Below are positions 14,443-23,161 of a DNA stretch of 35,288 nt, piece after piece (the first letter of the stretch is position 1; each line of letters starts with the position of its first letter). The translations under genes and the position numbers were made by a program. Origin of the DNA: Bdellovibrionales bacterium (GTDB taxonomy: Bacteria > Bdellovibrionota > UBA2428); contig JAFEAR010000147.1 of the NCBI GenBank assembly GCA_018266335.1, positions 1 through 35,288 of the forward strand, in the 5' to 3' direction. The notes under the pieces were generated by a model. It was not told the DNA's origin, made no database searches, and saw only the letters and a program-made list of their open reading frames with translations.

Positions 14443-17262
14443 ATGGGCTCTTTAAACCTAAACCAAAACAAATCGACATCGATTCTTTCGATCTTGGCTT
14501 GTGTGGTCGTTGCGGGTGGTTGCGGCAAGGCGCAGGTTGCACTTCCTGAAGATCCTAAGTTTACTTCCCTTACGGTTTCCTGCGCGTATCCTTCGGCTCC
14601 GAAGAGCGTGAACTTTCCGTGCACCTCTACGGGGTTCATGAGTGATGGATCCACCGTTGATCTCAGCGATAAAGTGGATTGGTCCGTGGCGGACGGCAGG
14701 GTGTTGAACCTTTTGAGCGTGGAAGAGCGAAGCTTTTATCGTGGCTGGATGAAGGGATTGACTCCCGGAACCACCAAAGTGACCGCTACTTACGGCACGC
14801 TTCAAGGCTCGGCCTACGTTGATATTACGCCGGCCGTGCCCGCGAGTTTGTCCGTTTTACCTACCGGCCGTGTCCACGTAGTGGGCAACGAAGTTCAGTA
14901 CTCGGTGATTTGCAACTTTTCGGACAATACAGCTTTCGATGTCACGGGTTCGGCGGTTTGGTCGACATCGTCCGCTGCCATTGCGGAAATTTCAAACGCA
15001 GCCGGCAAAATGGGGCTGTTGCACGCCAAGGCTGTCGGTAGCGGATCGGTGACGGCCAACTTTAGCGGCTTAACGGGCACGGCCTCGTTTGCCGTGCTGG
15101 CCGGATCCCCCTCCCTAATTTCGGTTTATCCGATCACTACAAATTTAGTGAAGGGCCTCGACCTGCAATTCTCTGTGCGGGGAGTTTATCCCGATCTCTC
15201 TACGGTTGATCTAACCAATTCCGTGAGCTGGTCAGTAAGCGACGGCACCGTGGCTTCGGTAGATAATTCTGCAGGCGCGCGCGGGTTAGTGCATGGCCTG
15301 GGTGTGGGGACTACGCAGGTCAGGGCTACGATTGACGGTCTTGCGGCCGTTTCGACGGTGACGGTTGTTGATCCGCACCTGGACTCCATTACTTTTGCGC
15401 CTTCGTCACTTTCTCTGGCGACGGGATTGACTCGTTCCATCATGGCAATGGCCTCCTACTCCGATGGTACGATTATCGATGTCAGCAGCGCGGCAGCTTG
15501 GTCGAGCGACGATACTGCGATTGCGAGCGTTGGTACGACCGCCGGCCACTATGGCGAGGTGACCGCGTTGAGTGCGGGGTCGACTAGCGTTCGTGCCGTG
15601 CTGAACGGAGTTACCGCCCTGGCGGCAGTTGGCGTGAGCATTCCGGCTCTGCAGAGCATTGTTTTGAATCCGTCGACCGGCTCGGTGGCCAAAGGTTTAG
15701 CGCGGCAATTCACGGCTACGGGCATTTATAGCGACGCTTCGCAGGTCGACGTTACCAATTTCGTGAGTTGGAATTCTTCGAACACGGGAATTGCAACTAT
15801 TTCCAACGCGGGAGGAACGAACGGCAGATTGCAATCGGTGAACATGGGCAGTGCTACCGTAACCGCCGTTTTGAGTGGCGTAACGGCTGCCACGTCGATC
15901 ACCGTCACCGCGGCTACGCTCTCGTCACTAGCGATCTCTCCTTCTAACCCTTCCGTGGCGAAGGGATTCTCGCAGCAATTCGTTGCGACCGGCACTTACA
16001 CGGACGGTACTTCCTTGGATCTAACTTCGCTGGTTTCTTGGTCTTCGTTCGATAGTGCTTTGGCTACGATTCAAAATAGTGGCGCCCAAAAAGGTTTGGC
16101 GCAAACGGTGAACGTAGGCAGCGTGGCGATTTCCGCCAGCCTCGCTAGTACTTCTAGTTCTGCCACGTTAACCGTAACCAGCCCGGTCCTGCTTTCCGTG
16201 TCGCTGAGCCCTGCTTCTGTTTCCCTTGCTAAGGGGCTCTCGCAGGCCATTGTGGCGACGGGGACTTACTCGGATGGATCCACCGCCGATATCTCTAGCT
16301 CGGCTACTTGGAGCTCGGCGGATCCCACAATTATTTCCGTAAGCAACACGGCGGGCACTAAGGGTGTGCTGACGGCTCAGAGTCTGGGTTCGACGTCGGT
16401 GTCTATGATCTTGAGTGGAGTCACGAGCTCGTTGTCGGTCACGGGTACCCCCGCCGTGTTGGCATCGATCGCGGTAACGCCCGCCAATCCGACGGTTGCT
16501 AAGGGACTGACGCAGCAGTTTATCGCCACCGGTACTTATACCGATGGAACGACGGCCGACCTTACGTCGAGTGTCACTTGGGCATCTTCGGCGACGGCTT
16601 TGGCGACGATTCAAAATGGCGGATCGAAAGGTCTAGCAACGGCAGTGGCCGTGGGCACGAGCACGATTTCGGCTACCTTCTCGGGTGTGACGGGATCTAC
16701 CCTCATGACGGTCAGTGCGGCGACGCTGCAATCGATCGCGTTGAGTCCTAGCTCGCTCTCCATTGCCAAGGGACTTTCGCAAAGTATCGTGGCCACCGGA
16801 AGCTACTCGGACGGTTCCACGGCCGACGTTACTTTAGCGGGGAACTGGACCAGTTCCGATGCCTTGGTGGCTACGGTTGGAAATGCGGGCGGAGCTAAGG
16901 GCAGCGTCACGGGCACGGGTATCGGCTCCGCAACGGTTACGGTGACCATCGGCAGCGTGTCCCAATCGCTGACGGTTGCCACTACGGCGGCGACGGTGCA
17001 GTCGATTGCCGTGACGCCCGGAAACGCCTCGGTCTTGCTCCTCGCGCACGTATGGTACACGGCGACGGCCACTTATTCGGACGGGTCTACTGCGAACATT
17101 ACGACGAGTGTCACTTGGACTTCGAGCAATACCCTAACGGCAACGATTCGTAACGACGCGGGCCACGAAGGAGATGCCAAGGGGCTGGGCGTTGGCGGTA
17201 CGACAATTCGCGCAACTTTAGGAGGAGTGTACGGTGAAGCGACCCTTAGTGGTACTCTGTAG
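14443..17262 (+). CDS. Surface protein of ten BIG2 Ig-like repeats, probable lipoprotein
   Basis: The 939-residue protein has an N-terminal hydrophobic segment ending in VVVAGGC (Cys27), an acceptable though not ideal lipobox. After it come ten bacterial Ig-like group 2 domains of about 90 residues. Each has an LxSIxxxP start, a (S/T)DGSTxD motif, a W(S/T)SS motif and a late G(V)TTVxAT strand. BIG2 repeats form rod-like stalks in adhesins and invasins. Repeats 6 and 8 resemble each other, as do 7 and 9, pointing to duplication of a two-domain unit. No catalytic or receptor-binding tip domain is seen. The last 29 bp overlap the barrel gene, so the two proteins are probably made together. Confidence 0.88.
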   Translation: MGSLNLNQNKSTSILSILACVVVAGGCGKAQVALPEDPKFTSLTVSCAYPSAPKSVNFPCTSTGFMSDGSTVDLSDKVDWSVADGRVLNLLSVEERSFYRGWMKGLTPGTTKVTATYGTLQGSAYVDITPAVPASLSVLPTGRVHVVGNEVQYSVICNFSDNTAFDVTGSAVWSTSSAAIAEISNAAGKMGLLHAKAVGSGSVTANFSGLTGTASFAVLAGSPSLISVYPITTNLVKGLDLQFSVRGVYPDLSTVDLTNSVSWSVSDGTVASVDNSAGARGLVHGLGVGTTQVRATIDGLAAVSTVTVVDPHLDSITFAPSSLSLATGLTRSIMAMASYSDGTIIDVSSAAAWSSDDTAIASVGTTAGHYGEVTALSAGSTSVRAVLNGVTALAAVGVSIPALQSIVLNPSTGSVAKGLARQFTATGIYSDASQVDVTNFVSWNSSNTGIATISNAGGTNGRLQSVNMGSATVTAVLSGVTAATSITVTAATLSSLAISPSNPSVAKGFSQQFVATGTYTDGTSLDLTSLVSWSSFDSALATIQNSGAQKGLAQTVNVGSVAISASLASTSSSATLTVTSPVLLSVSLSPASVSLAKGLSQAIVATGTYSDGSTADISSSATWSSADPTIISVSNTAGTKGVLTAQSLGSTSVSMILSGVTSSLSVTGTPAVLASIAVTPANPTVAKGLTQQFIATGTYTDGTTADLTSSVTWASSATALATIQNGGSKGLATAVAVGTSTISATFSGVTGSTLMTVSAATLQSIALSPSSLSIAKGLSQSIVATGSYSDGSTADVTLAGNWTSSDALVATVGNAGGAKGSVTGTGIGSATVTVTIGSVSQSLTVATTAATVQSIAVTPGNASVLLLAHVWYTATATYSDGSTANITTSVTWTSSNTLTATIRNDAGHEGDAKGLGVGGTTIRATLGGVYGEATLSGTL
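14540..17250 (+). repeat. Tandem array of ~270-bp repeats encoding BIG2 domains
   Basis: Ten in-frame units of about 270 bp encode the Ig-like domains. The central units are the most alike: GGCACTTAC followed by a GA-GG-TC-like turn codon set recurs around 15990, 16260, 16530 and 16800. Such arrays can gain or lose units by recombination. Confidence 0.85.
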
Positions 17263-18799
17263 TCTGATGTTGGAGGCCCTTTGGGCTTCACCTGCGCTAG
17301 CTTCCGTGGCCTTCGAAAAGTACTGGACCCCGGTCTCGTCTCGTTTCAGCCTCCTGGAAGATTGGCAGGGATCCGTGGACGATCCCTTCCGTCTCGAAGT
17401 CGATTATCGTTTTTATAATTCACCCCTGGATTACTCCAAAGGAACCGAAACTTCCGGGGTGCTCCTTCGTTCCGTGCATGGGCTGGGCGTAGGAGGAGAA
17501 TACCAACTTAGTTCTCGACTCATTTTGGGCGCCAACTTGGTGGCTTACCGCTATCGGTATCTGGACGAGGGCAATCAGGTTGGATCGGGCGATGGTCGTC
17601 TCTACGCTAAGATTAATTTTATCGATCAGGCGGAGTGGACGCTCGCGCTTATGCCCGAGTTATTCTTGCCCTTGGGCGATCGCAATCACTTGCTATCGAA
17701 CGGTTGGGGGGGCGGCGCAAAACTGCTGGCGAGCTGGACGCACGGTGATCTCGCGTTGGCCGCCAATGCTGGCTACCGAATCTCGCCCGATGCCGAGTAC
17801 AACAACCTCGATGCGCGCAAAGAACTGAGCGTTGGCGGCGGCATTTTTTATCGCTTCAGCGAATCGTGGTCGTCAAATCTGGACTACCTGGTTTTTCACC
17901 AATTTGGACAATGGATGAGCAACTCCGCTTTGACCGCGCGCTACAATGTAAATGCCAATGCGCAATTGTCCCTGGGGGGAACGGTTCCGAGCACCACCCT
18001 TAGGGGGGAAACGAGTTCCTATACGGTTACGGCCGGATTCCTGTGGTCTCCCCCCTTCAAAGTTAAAACTCGCACGGTGCAGATTCGTGATTGTGGTGCG
18101 CGGCATATGGCTTACCAGTTGATTGCGCGTCGCTTGACCCCAGAGGAGCAGGGCGCAATGCAGTGGCCTTATCGCTCGACTCTTTCCGATCCCGATCCCC
18201 ACAAGCGTAAAAAACTTCGCAAACTAAATTTGGGCGAAGCCACGGGACTAACCGCGAACGGCATTCCTTACGTGAAGGATTCTCAAACCGGCTTTGCTTT
18301 TGACCGCGATCTTCTGCCGCCCACCGCGGCCATTTTGGATGTAGAGAGCGCAAGTTTTATTTTGGAGCTATCCAAAGTTTCGCAGGATAAATTTACAACT
18401 ACGGAAGTGATGTGTTTGCCGGGACTCAAGGTTTGTTCCGGAGATGTTTTCACGGCGCCCTTTTGGGTGCACGCGATTAATCCGGAACTTTTGCCCACGG
18501 GCAAGCCGCAGAATGAGTTCTTCGCGCGCCAATATTTGGAGAAGGAGTTGGACGAAGCCCCCGGTCAACTTAAGCTCTTCCACGGCAGTTTGAATTTAGA
18601 CGCAAAAAAACTTTTGGCGGGTTCCAACGTTTCACTGCGGCAGGCCTTTGTAAGTCACGATCCGCTCACCGTGGTGATCGCGGATGATACTTACGTCTCG
18701 GCGCGCGCATCGCTGGAGCTCAATTTGCAGGTCGATTCGTGTCAGTTGCCGCAGGGAGCGTCTATACCGGTAGCAGCTGGCGATAAAGCGAAAGAATAA
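17234..18799 (+). CDS. Outer-membrane beta-barrel protein partnered with the Ig-repeat protein
   Basis: The 521-residue protein starts at GTG with a textbook GGAGGAG 6 nt upstream, inside the 3' end of the Ig-repeat gene. A signal peptide (about 1-23, ending PALA) is followed to about residue 278 by amphipathic beta strands rich in Tyr and Gly, such as LEVDYRFY, LGVGGEYQL, ILGANLVAYRYRYL and GGGAKLLASW. This is an outer-membrane barrel. The C-terminal half (about 280-521) is soluble-looking, with five Cys (RDCGAR, VMCLPGLKVCSG, DSCQLP), one of them in the first segment. No named family is certain. In invasin/intimin proteins a barrel and Ig repeats share one chain; here they are split between two coupled genes. 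It overlaps the convergent PAQR gene by 38 bp. Confidence 0.82.
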   Translation: MKRPLVVLCSLMLEALWASPALASVAFEKYWTPVSSRFSLLEDWQGSVDDPFRLEVDYRFYNSPLDYSKGTETSGVLLRSVHGLGVGGEYQLSSRLILGANLVAYRYRYLDEGNQVGSGDGRLYAKINFIDQAEWTLALMPELFLPLGDRNHLLSNGWGGGAKLLASWTHGDLALAANAGYRISPDAEYNNLDARKELSVGGGIFYRFSESWSSNLDYLVFHQFGQWMSNSALTARYNVNANAQLSLGGTVPSTTLRGETSSYTVTAGFLWSPPFKVKTRTVQIRDCGARHMAYQLIARRLTPEEQGAMQWPYRSTLSDPDPHKRKKLRKLNLGEATGLTANGIPYVKDSQTGFAFDRDLLPPTAAILDVESASFILELSKVSQDKFTTTEVMCLPGLKVCSGDVFTAPFWVHAINPELLPTGKPQNEFFARQYLEKELDEAPGQLKLFHGSLNLDAKKLLAGSNVSLRQAFVSHDPLTVVIADDTYVSARASLELNLQVDSCQLPQGASIPVAAGDKAKE

Positions 18800-19475
18800 G
18801 GAAGTAGTGCAGGGCTGCTCCCGCTAGCACGAAGAGATGCCAGAGCTCGTGAAAGCCGAACACCCCCGCCCAGAGGCGCGGACGTTTGGTGGCGTAGACA
18901 ATCGCGCCCACGGAGTAGGCCAGTCCACCACCCACGAAGAGCACAAGGTGTTCAATCGAAAGCCCGTGGTACAGCTCGCCAATGCGAATCATAATTGCCC
19001 AGCCCATGAGCACAAAAATTCCGGTGTAAATCATACGGTGTTGAAGCACTTTGGGCAGACGAGGTTTGAGCCAGGTGTAGGTGATACCGAGAACCGCAAT
19101 GGCCCACACGCTGATGATAATGATGTTTCGCCAGGGCGGAGCAATGGCGCGCATAACAAAGGGCGTGTAGGTGCCCGCAATGAATAGATAGATGGCGAAG
19201 TGATCTAGGTTTTCAAAAAAATCGTGCAGACGCGAGGAAGAATCAAATCCGTCGACCATGAAGTGATAGCTAGAGCTGATGAGTAGTAAGAGAAATCCCG
19301 AAGCGCAGAAAGAAAAACAGGCCCAGAAGTGAAGGGGGCCGGCTTTGCTAGCCAGAGGCAGGAGAACTAGGGATCCGATGAAAATAAGAATGCAGCCGAG
19401 AGCGTGGAACTGAGCCGCAAGGGTCCGTTGAAAAAGAAGCTTAAGGCTATGATCAGGTTTGCGCCTTATCTTCAT
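18762..19475 (-). CDS. HlyIII/PAQR-family membrane protein
   Basis: A 237-residue protein with seven hydrophobic segments, the normal size of bacterial hemolysin III-type PAQR proteins. The family's metal-site motifs are present: SSSYHF after the second segment, LDHFAIYLFIAGTYTP, and FGFHELWHLFVLAG near the C-terminus (His residues and Asp of the putative zinc site). The substrate of bacterial members is unsettled; relatives include hydrolases of ceramide-type lipids in eukaryotes. It has no clear Shine-Dalgarno. A strong terminator separates it from the upstream RNA-binding gene, so it must have its own promoter. Confidence 0.9.
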   Translation of the reverse strand: MKIRRKPDHSLKLLFQRTLAAQFHALGCILIFIGSLVLLPLASKAGPLHFWACFSFCASGFLLLLISSSYHFMVDGFDSSSRLHDFFENLDHFAIYLFIAGTYTPFVMRAIAPPWRNIIIISVWAIAVLGITYTWLKPRLPKVLQHRMIYTGIFVLMGWAIMIRIGELYHGLSIEHLVLFVGGGLAYSVGAIVYATKRPRLWAGVFGFHELWHLFVLAGAALHYFLILSLYRQLLPV

Positions 19476-19513
19476 AGGCGCCCATCTAAACTTTAAATGG
19501 AGCCAGAAACAAG

Positions 19514-19546
19514 ACCGGGCTGCGGCAAGGAATGCCGCAGCCCGGT
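19514..19546 (-). terminator. Intrinsic terminator after the RRM gene
   Basis: A perfect 14-bp GC-rich stem (19514-19527 with 19533-19546) and a 5-nt loop. On minus it is followed by a T-rich stretch (CTTGTTTCT), 30 bp after the stop codon of the RRM gene. Confidence 0.85.
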
Positions 19547-19576
19547 ATCTAATCTATTCTATAGATAAGCTAGAGC

Positions 19577-19897
19577 TTAGTAACCCGAGCTGCGACGACC
19601 ACCGCCGCCACCGCCGAAGCCACCACGGCCGCCGCCGCCTTCGCGGGGAGCTTGGGGTTTAGCTTCGGAAACGGAGATTGCGCGACCATCAACGTCAACG
19701 CCGTTGAATTTTTGGATGCAAGCTGCTGCGTCTTCGCTGCTGGACATTTCCACGAAGCCGAAACCACGGCTGCGACCGGTGTCGCGATCCGTTACGATTT
19801 TAGCCGATTCAACGGTGCCGACTTGCGAGAACATGCTCTCGAGCGACGCGTTGGTTGCGGAAAAGGGAAGGTTACCGATAAAAAGTTTGTTACCCAT
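19577..19897 (-). CDS. RRM-type RNA-binding protein, glycine-rich
   Basis: The 106-residue protein is a single RNA-recognition motif with RNP2 LFIGNL (5-10) and RNP1 RGFGFVEM (44-51), followed by a Gly/Arg-rich tail (about 85-106). Cold-inducible bacterial and cyanobacterial Rbp proteins have this form and bind RNA in the cytosol, often at low temperature. The start is set by AAGGAGG 7 nt before the ATG; the frame continues upstream without support. A leader of about 100 nt contains a GGCCAA-AC-TTGGCC palindrome. Confidence 0.93.
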   Translation of the reverse strand: MGNKLFIGNLPFSATNASLESMFSQVGTVESAKIVTDRDTGRSRGFGFVEMSSSEDAAACIQKFNGVDVDGRAISVSEAKPQAPREGGGGRGGFGGGGGGRRSSGY

Positions 19898-19974
19898 TGA
19901 GACCTCCTTAAAAGGCTGGGAGCCGCTAAAGAGGACAAAGCACAATGCCTAAGACCCTGAATGCGACGAACTAC

Positions 19975-19988
19975 GGCCAAACTTGGCC
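19975..19988 (-). promoter_or_regulatory. Palindrome in the leader of the RRM gene
   Basis: GGCCAA-AC-TTGGCC is a perfect 6-bp inverted repeat in the 141-bp region upstream of the RRM start. On minus, TATAGG at about 20007-20012 may be the -10, which would place the palindrome in the transcribed leader or at its 5' end. Confidence 0.35.
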
Positions 19989-20038
19989 TGTGAGAACACT
20001 CTAGCCTATATTTTTTGAAGCGCCTAAATAAAAGTGCG

Positions 20039-20680
20039 TCACAAAAATACCATCAGGCTGAGGTGGGTGTGGAGGGAGTCCTCGTACAAACGGGTAACCC
20101 CTGGCATTCCATAACTTTTAAACTCTACATCACTGGTCTTGGCGTAGCCGAGCGACCACTTAAGTCGAATTGAGTTTCCGCCGTATTCATAGGACAAAGT
20201 GGGGTCAACGAACCAAGAGGTGTCCTGGGCGATCCCCCAATTGTTATTCCCGTAAATTGTGAAACGCGTCATAGTGCCGCCTAGCCCCACGCCCGCAAAA
20301 ATTTGGTGGAAGGTCCCGCCGCCAACAATGGCGTATTCGGCGCTCAGGGAGCCGCCCTTGGACTCTAGGGCCACAAAGGCCGGGCCTTCGGTGTGTTCGA
20401 TGGGGGTCCTTACCAGAGCATTCACCGCGACCCGAAAGCCTCCGGCCCATTCGTAGCCAAGGGTGCCTTGAGTGTAGCCAATGTAGGTGAAGTCCGATTT
20501 TTTAGCGAAGCCATTGGCCGCCAGAGTGTCGTTGACGTTGGCGGATCGAAAGGTACCTACGCCGATGAGCGGGAAATCCAGGAAGAAGCCGCCGGCATAG
20601 CTCGGCCGCGTTGGAAGGTAGGTAGCGACCAAAAGAAGGGTGCCCAGAAGGCGGAGAGCAGTCTTTTGCATGCGAATCAT
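20039..20680 (-). CDS. Outer-membrane beta-barrel protein of unknown function
   Basis: The product of about 213 residues has a signal peptide (MIRMQKTALRLLGTLLLVA...PSYA) and then alternating hydrophobic strands with many Gly, Tyr and Phe residues, ending in a beta strand with terminal Leu (HLSLMVFL). This is typical of an 8- to 10-stranded outer-membrane barrel. No specific family is recognised. The start is uncertain: this ATG, an ATG three codons later, or a GTG overlapping the upstream stop as GTGA. None has a clear Shine-Dalgarno. The overlap suggests coupling to the DUF1543 gene. Confidence 0.78.
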   Translation of the reverse strand: MIRMQKTALRLLGTLLLVATYLPTRPSYAGGFFLDFPLIGVGTFRSANVNDTLAANGFAKKSDFTYIGYTQGTLGYEWAGGFRVAVNALVRTPIEHTEGPAFVALESKGGSLSAEYAIVGGGTFHQIFAGVGLGGTMTRFTIYGNNNWGIAQDTSWFVDPTLSYEYGGNSIRLKWSLGYAKTSDVEFKSYGMPGVTRLYEDSLHTHLSLMVFL

Positions 20681-20700
20681 TTTAAGGGAAAGGCCCAAAA

Positions 20701-20994
20701 TCACAACTTGGCTTTGGTAGGGGCGAGGTCGTGGTGCTTGTGATTCACGACGATGGTTTGTTCCCCTAGGCTTGCGTCTGGCGTTAGTTGCACTCGCTGG
20801 CCATTCACGGCTTGAACTTCTTGGAGACCGTCGACATGCATGCGCTTGCGCTGGAATTCGGGAAGTTGCTTGGCTTGAATGCGAGCCTCTTCGAAAGAGT
20901 TAGCGGCGACAAAAAAGTTGGTGTGCGACTCGTACAGTCCATCGCTGACCTCGGTGTCGTAGAATCCGCAATGAACAAGGTAAAGTTTGGCCAT
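20701..20994 (-). CDS. DUF1543 family protein
   Basis: The 97-residue cytosolic protein matches the DUF1543 pattern: LYLVHCGFYDTEVSDGLYESH, FFVAANSFEEAR, then KRMHVDGLQEVQAVNGQRV. The function of this family is unknown; members are small and found in many bacteria. It has an early conserved His-Cys pair (VHCGF) and a later His (RMHVDG). Its stop overlaps a possible GTG start of the next gene. Confidence 0.85.
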   Translation of the reverse strand: MAKLYLVHCGFYDTEVSDGLYESHTNFFVAANSFEEARIQAKQLPEFQRKRMHVDGLQEVQAVNGQRVQLTPDASLGEQTIVVNHKHHDLAPTKAKL

Positions 20995-21069
20995 CCCTAA
21001 TTTATTGCTGAGAGCGGAATCGTTGTCGAGGTCTTCCTAATCCCAGGCTTCGCGCTTAAACTTCTGCTC

Positions 21070-21765
21070 ATGACTAAGTATTCGCTGAAAATTTTGTCGA
21101 TTGTGGGTGCGGGATTGGTGTCGGGGATGGCGCAAGCTTCCTTCAGCGTGGAAGACCCATCGGGACTGGCTCAAGAGGTGGAAAACTTTGTTCGGGCGGG
21201 CAACTATTCGGATGCGCTCCGAAGGGGTGACCTGGCGGAGTACCAGGCCGTTACGAATTGTGACGATATGGGCTGTCACGCGGAATGGCAGCGGATTCGG
21301 GTGCGGTCGGTAACTCCCATCAAGGCGGTATTTGAAAGCTCCTCCAAGTCACAGCCCACGTGGCAAGAAGCGGGCGAAATCTCATCGACGGTTTTTAATC
21401 AGGCTCACGGTAGTTATTTGAATTACGAAATCATTCAGAACCAAAACGCCGCGGTCGGGATGAACCCGCTCGCGAGTGGATTTGCGGCCTTCGTGAGTTC
21501 GTTGCGCTCGCCCTTTGCCGCCGCTGGAAATGTAACGCTCACCTTGCTTCGCACGGAACAAGAAAAATATGTGCTAGCGAATAAAACGGAACTCGATGCG
21601 ATTCGAATTGAAATGCGGGCTACTGAAACCGACGTGAACGGACGGACCTACGCTTCGGGCCTGGTGCAAGTCTTCGGGAAGAACATGCCCTTCGTGGCGC
21701 AAGCGCTGTGGTCGGGCGACTCGTACCAAGTACTGCAGTCGCTCGACGCTTATTCTCGTCCCTAA
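21070..21765 (+). CDS. Secreted protein of unknown function
   Basis: Unrecognised 231-residue protein with a signal peptide (about residues 1-23, ending GMAQA). The mature part has one close Cys pair (TNCDDMGCHAEW) and later mixed strand and helix. TAAACT ends 7 nt before the ATG and no Shine-Dalgarno is present, so it may be leaderless. The last 4 bp overlap the end of the convergent phosphodiesterase gene. Confidence 0.75.
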   Translation: MTKYSLKILSIVGAGLVSGMAQASFSVEDPSGLAQEVENFVRAGNYSDALRRGDLAEYQAVTNCDDMGCHAEWQRIRVRSVTPIKAVFESSSKSQPTWQEAGEISSTVFNQAHGSYLNYEIIQNQNAAVGMNPLASGFAAFVSSLRSPFAAAGNVTLTLLRTEQEKYVLANKTELDAIRIEMRATETDVNGRTYASGLVQVFGKNMPFVAQALWSGDSYQVLQSLDAYSRP

Positions 21766-23096
21766 AAATTGATCGAGTGTCCTTCGGCCGAAGGCATGCT
21801 TAAGCCGAGTGCGTTGGCGATGGTAGGCGCTACGTCGATCAGGTGCATTTCTGGACCCGGTTGGAATTCGGTCTGTTGCTTGCCAGGTGTTTGTTGTTGT
21901 TTGCCTGAATTGGAGGGGCAAACTGCGATGAAACCCGTACGCAGCTGAGGGTTCAGTGGCAAATAACCGTGAGTGCCGCGCGTTGAGGGAAGAGTTTCCA
22001 CGAAATCGCGACTTGCGCTGCTGCCGATGCTGAATCCGTCCTTAGCTGAAACCGCCGCGAAAGCATCGGGATAACTTTGCGTTACTTGGAGATCGGAGCG
22101 AGAGAGCGCAATGTAGCCGGCCGAAGCATTGTCGGTGAGCGCTTTCCACACGGCGGGTTCGAGTGATTTGTCCTTTACGTAGATGGCTGCTTGGCCGCCG
22201 CCCTGATGGCCAATAACTTTCCAATCCGTAATACGACCCTTCTTATCAACCGTCAGCCAGCCATTTTTCAGGAAGAGTGCGTTGATGTTGATGGTCTTGG
22301 TGTAATCCTGAAAGCCGTGGTCGCCCACGATGAACAAGCAGGTTGTTTTGAAGTCGACTTTTTCGGCGATGCGGGCAATTTGTGCGTCGGCGAGTTTAAC
22401 GGCTTCAACCGTCTCGGCGGCGTCGCGCCCCACTTCGTGCTCCACATGGTCTACGTTGGAGAGGTGAGCGATCAGCAAATCGGGATTGTGCTTGTCCATG
22501 ATCGTGCGCGCCGAAGCGGCAACCCAGTTGTCGAGTTCGACCATGTCCTTGAATCGTCCGGCGTCGCCACCCAGTTCGGTCATGAGTCCGGCCGAAGAAG
22601 TTTGATTGAGAAGTTTCCAGCTAGCCTCACCGAAATAATCATCGGTGCTGAAAACTTCCGGAACGTTCCAATCGATTGTTGCGCCCACGGTGACGGGCCA
22701 GCGGATGGCGGCCGTGGTTTTGCCCGCGGCTTTGGCGAGTTCCCAGAGGGTGGGGGCGTGAATATCGGAGCTGTTGAAGTACCAGTCTTTGAGGGGGCCG
22801 TCCGTGGCTGAGAAGCGGTTGTTCGAGAGCACGCCGTGACGCGACGACGAGACACCCGTCATGAGTGAAGTGTGGTTGGGATAGGTGAGGCTGGGAAAAA
22901 CTGAAACGGCGCCTTCGGACGCGTAGCCCGTGCGCGCAAGATTTTTCAGGGTAGGGGCAGTGAATTTTTCGCTCAGATAAAAATCCGGGCGAAAGCCATC
23001 GATCGAGATGACCACGGCCTTGGTCGCCGCTTGCGCCGAGAGCGCAGCAACGGACAGGGCAAGTGCAACGGTGAACGGTTTAAAACGACGGATCAT
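21762..23096 (-). CDS. Exported NPP-type phosphodiesterase/phosphatase
   Basis: A member of the alkaline-phosphatase superfamily, type I phosphodiesterase/nucleotide pyrophosphatase branch. The 444-residue product has a signal peptide (about 1-23, ending SAQA) and the two-metal site: Asp33 (SIDGFRPD), nucleophile Thr71 (FPSLTYPNHTS), Asp/His in HLSNVDHVEHE, Asp/His in VGDHGFQD, and a late His in THGYLPL. It should hydrolyse nucleotide or lipid phosphodiesters in the periplasm; the substrate is unknown. GAGGAGG before the chosen ATG and the signal peptide fix the start; the frame extends upstream with an Arg-rich artefact. It follows the pirin gene on the same strand. Confidence 0.93.
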   Translation of the reverse strand: MIRRFKPFTVALALSVAALSAQAATKAVVISIDGFRPDFYLSEKFTAPTLKNLARTGYASEGAVSVFPSLTYPNHTSLMTGVSSSRHGVLSNNRFSATDGPLKDWYFNSSDIHAPTLWELAKAAGKTTAAIRWPVTVGATIDWNVPEVFSTDDYFGEASWKLLNQTSSAGLMTELGGDAGRFKDMVELDNWVAASARTIMDKHNPDLLIAHLSNVDHVEHEVGRDAAETVEAVKLADAQIARIAEKVDFKTTCLFIVGDHGFQDYTKTININALFLKNGWLTVDKKGRITDWKVIGHQGGGQAAIYVKDKSLEPAVWKALTDNASAGYIALSRSDLQVTQSYPDAFAAVSAKDGFSIGSSASRDFVETLPSTRGTHGYLPLNPQLRTGFIAVCPSNSGKQQQTPGKQQTEFQPGPEMHLIDVAPTIANALGLSMPSAEGHSINF

Positions 23097-23161
23097 GAGA
23101 AACCTCCTCTTCCTAAGTCCCGGCTCAGAATTAGGATGCCTCCGCCGTTGCGGGCAAGGGG

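Noticed and set aside
14540..17250. Regular repeats that could suggest a CRISPR or satellite array
   Set aside because: The units are about 270 bp, in frame throughout and encode Ig-like domains; there are no short identical repeats with unique spacers.
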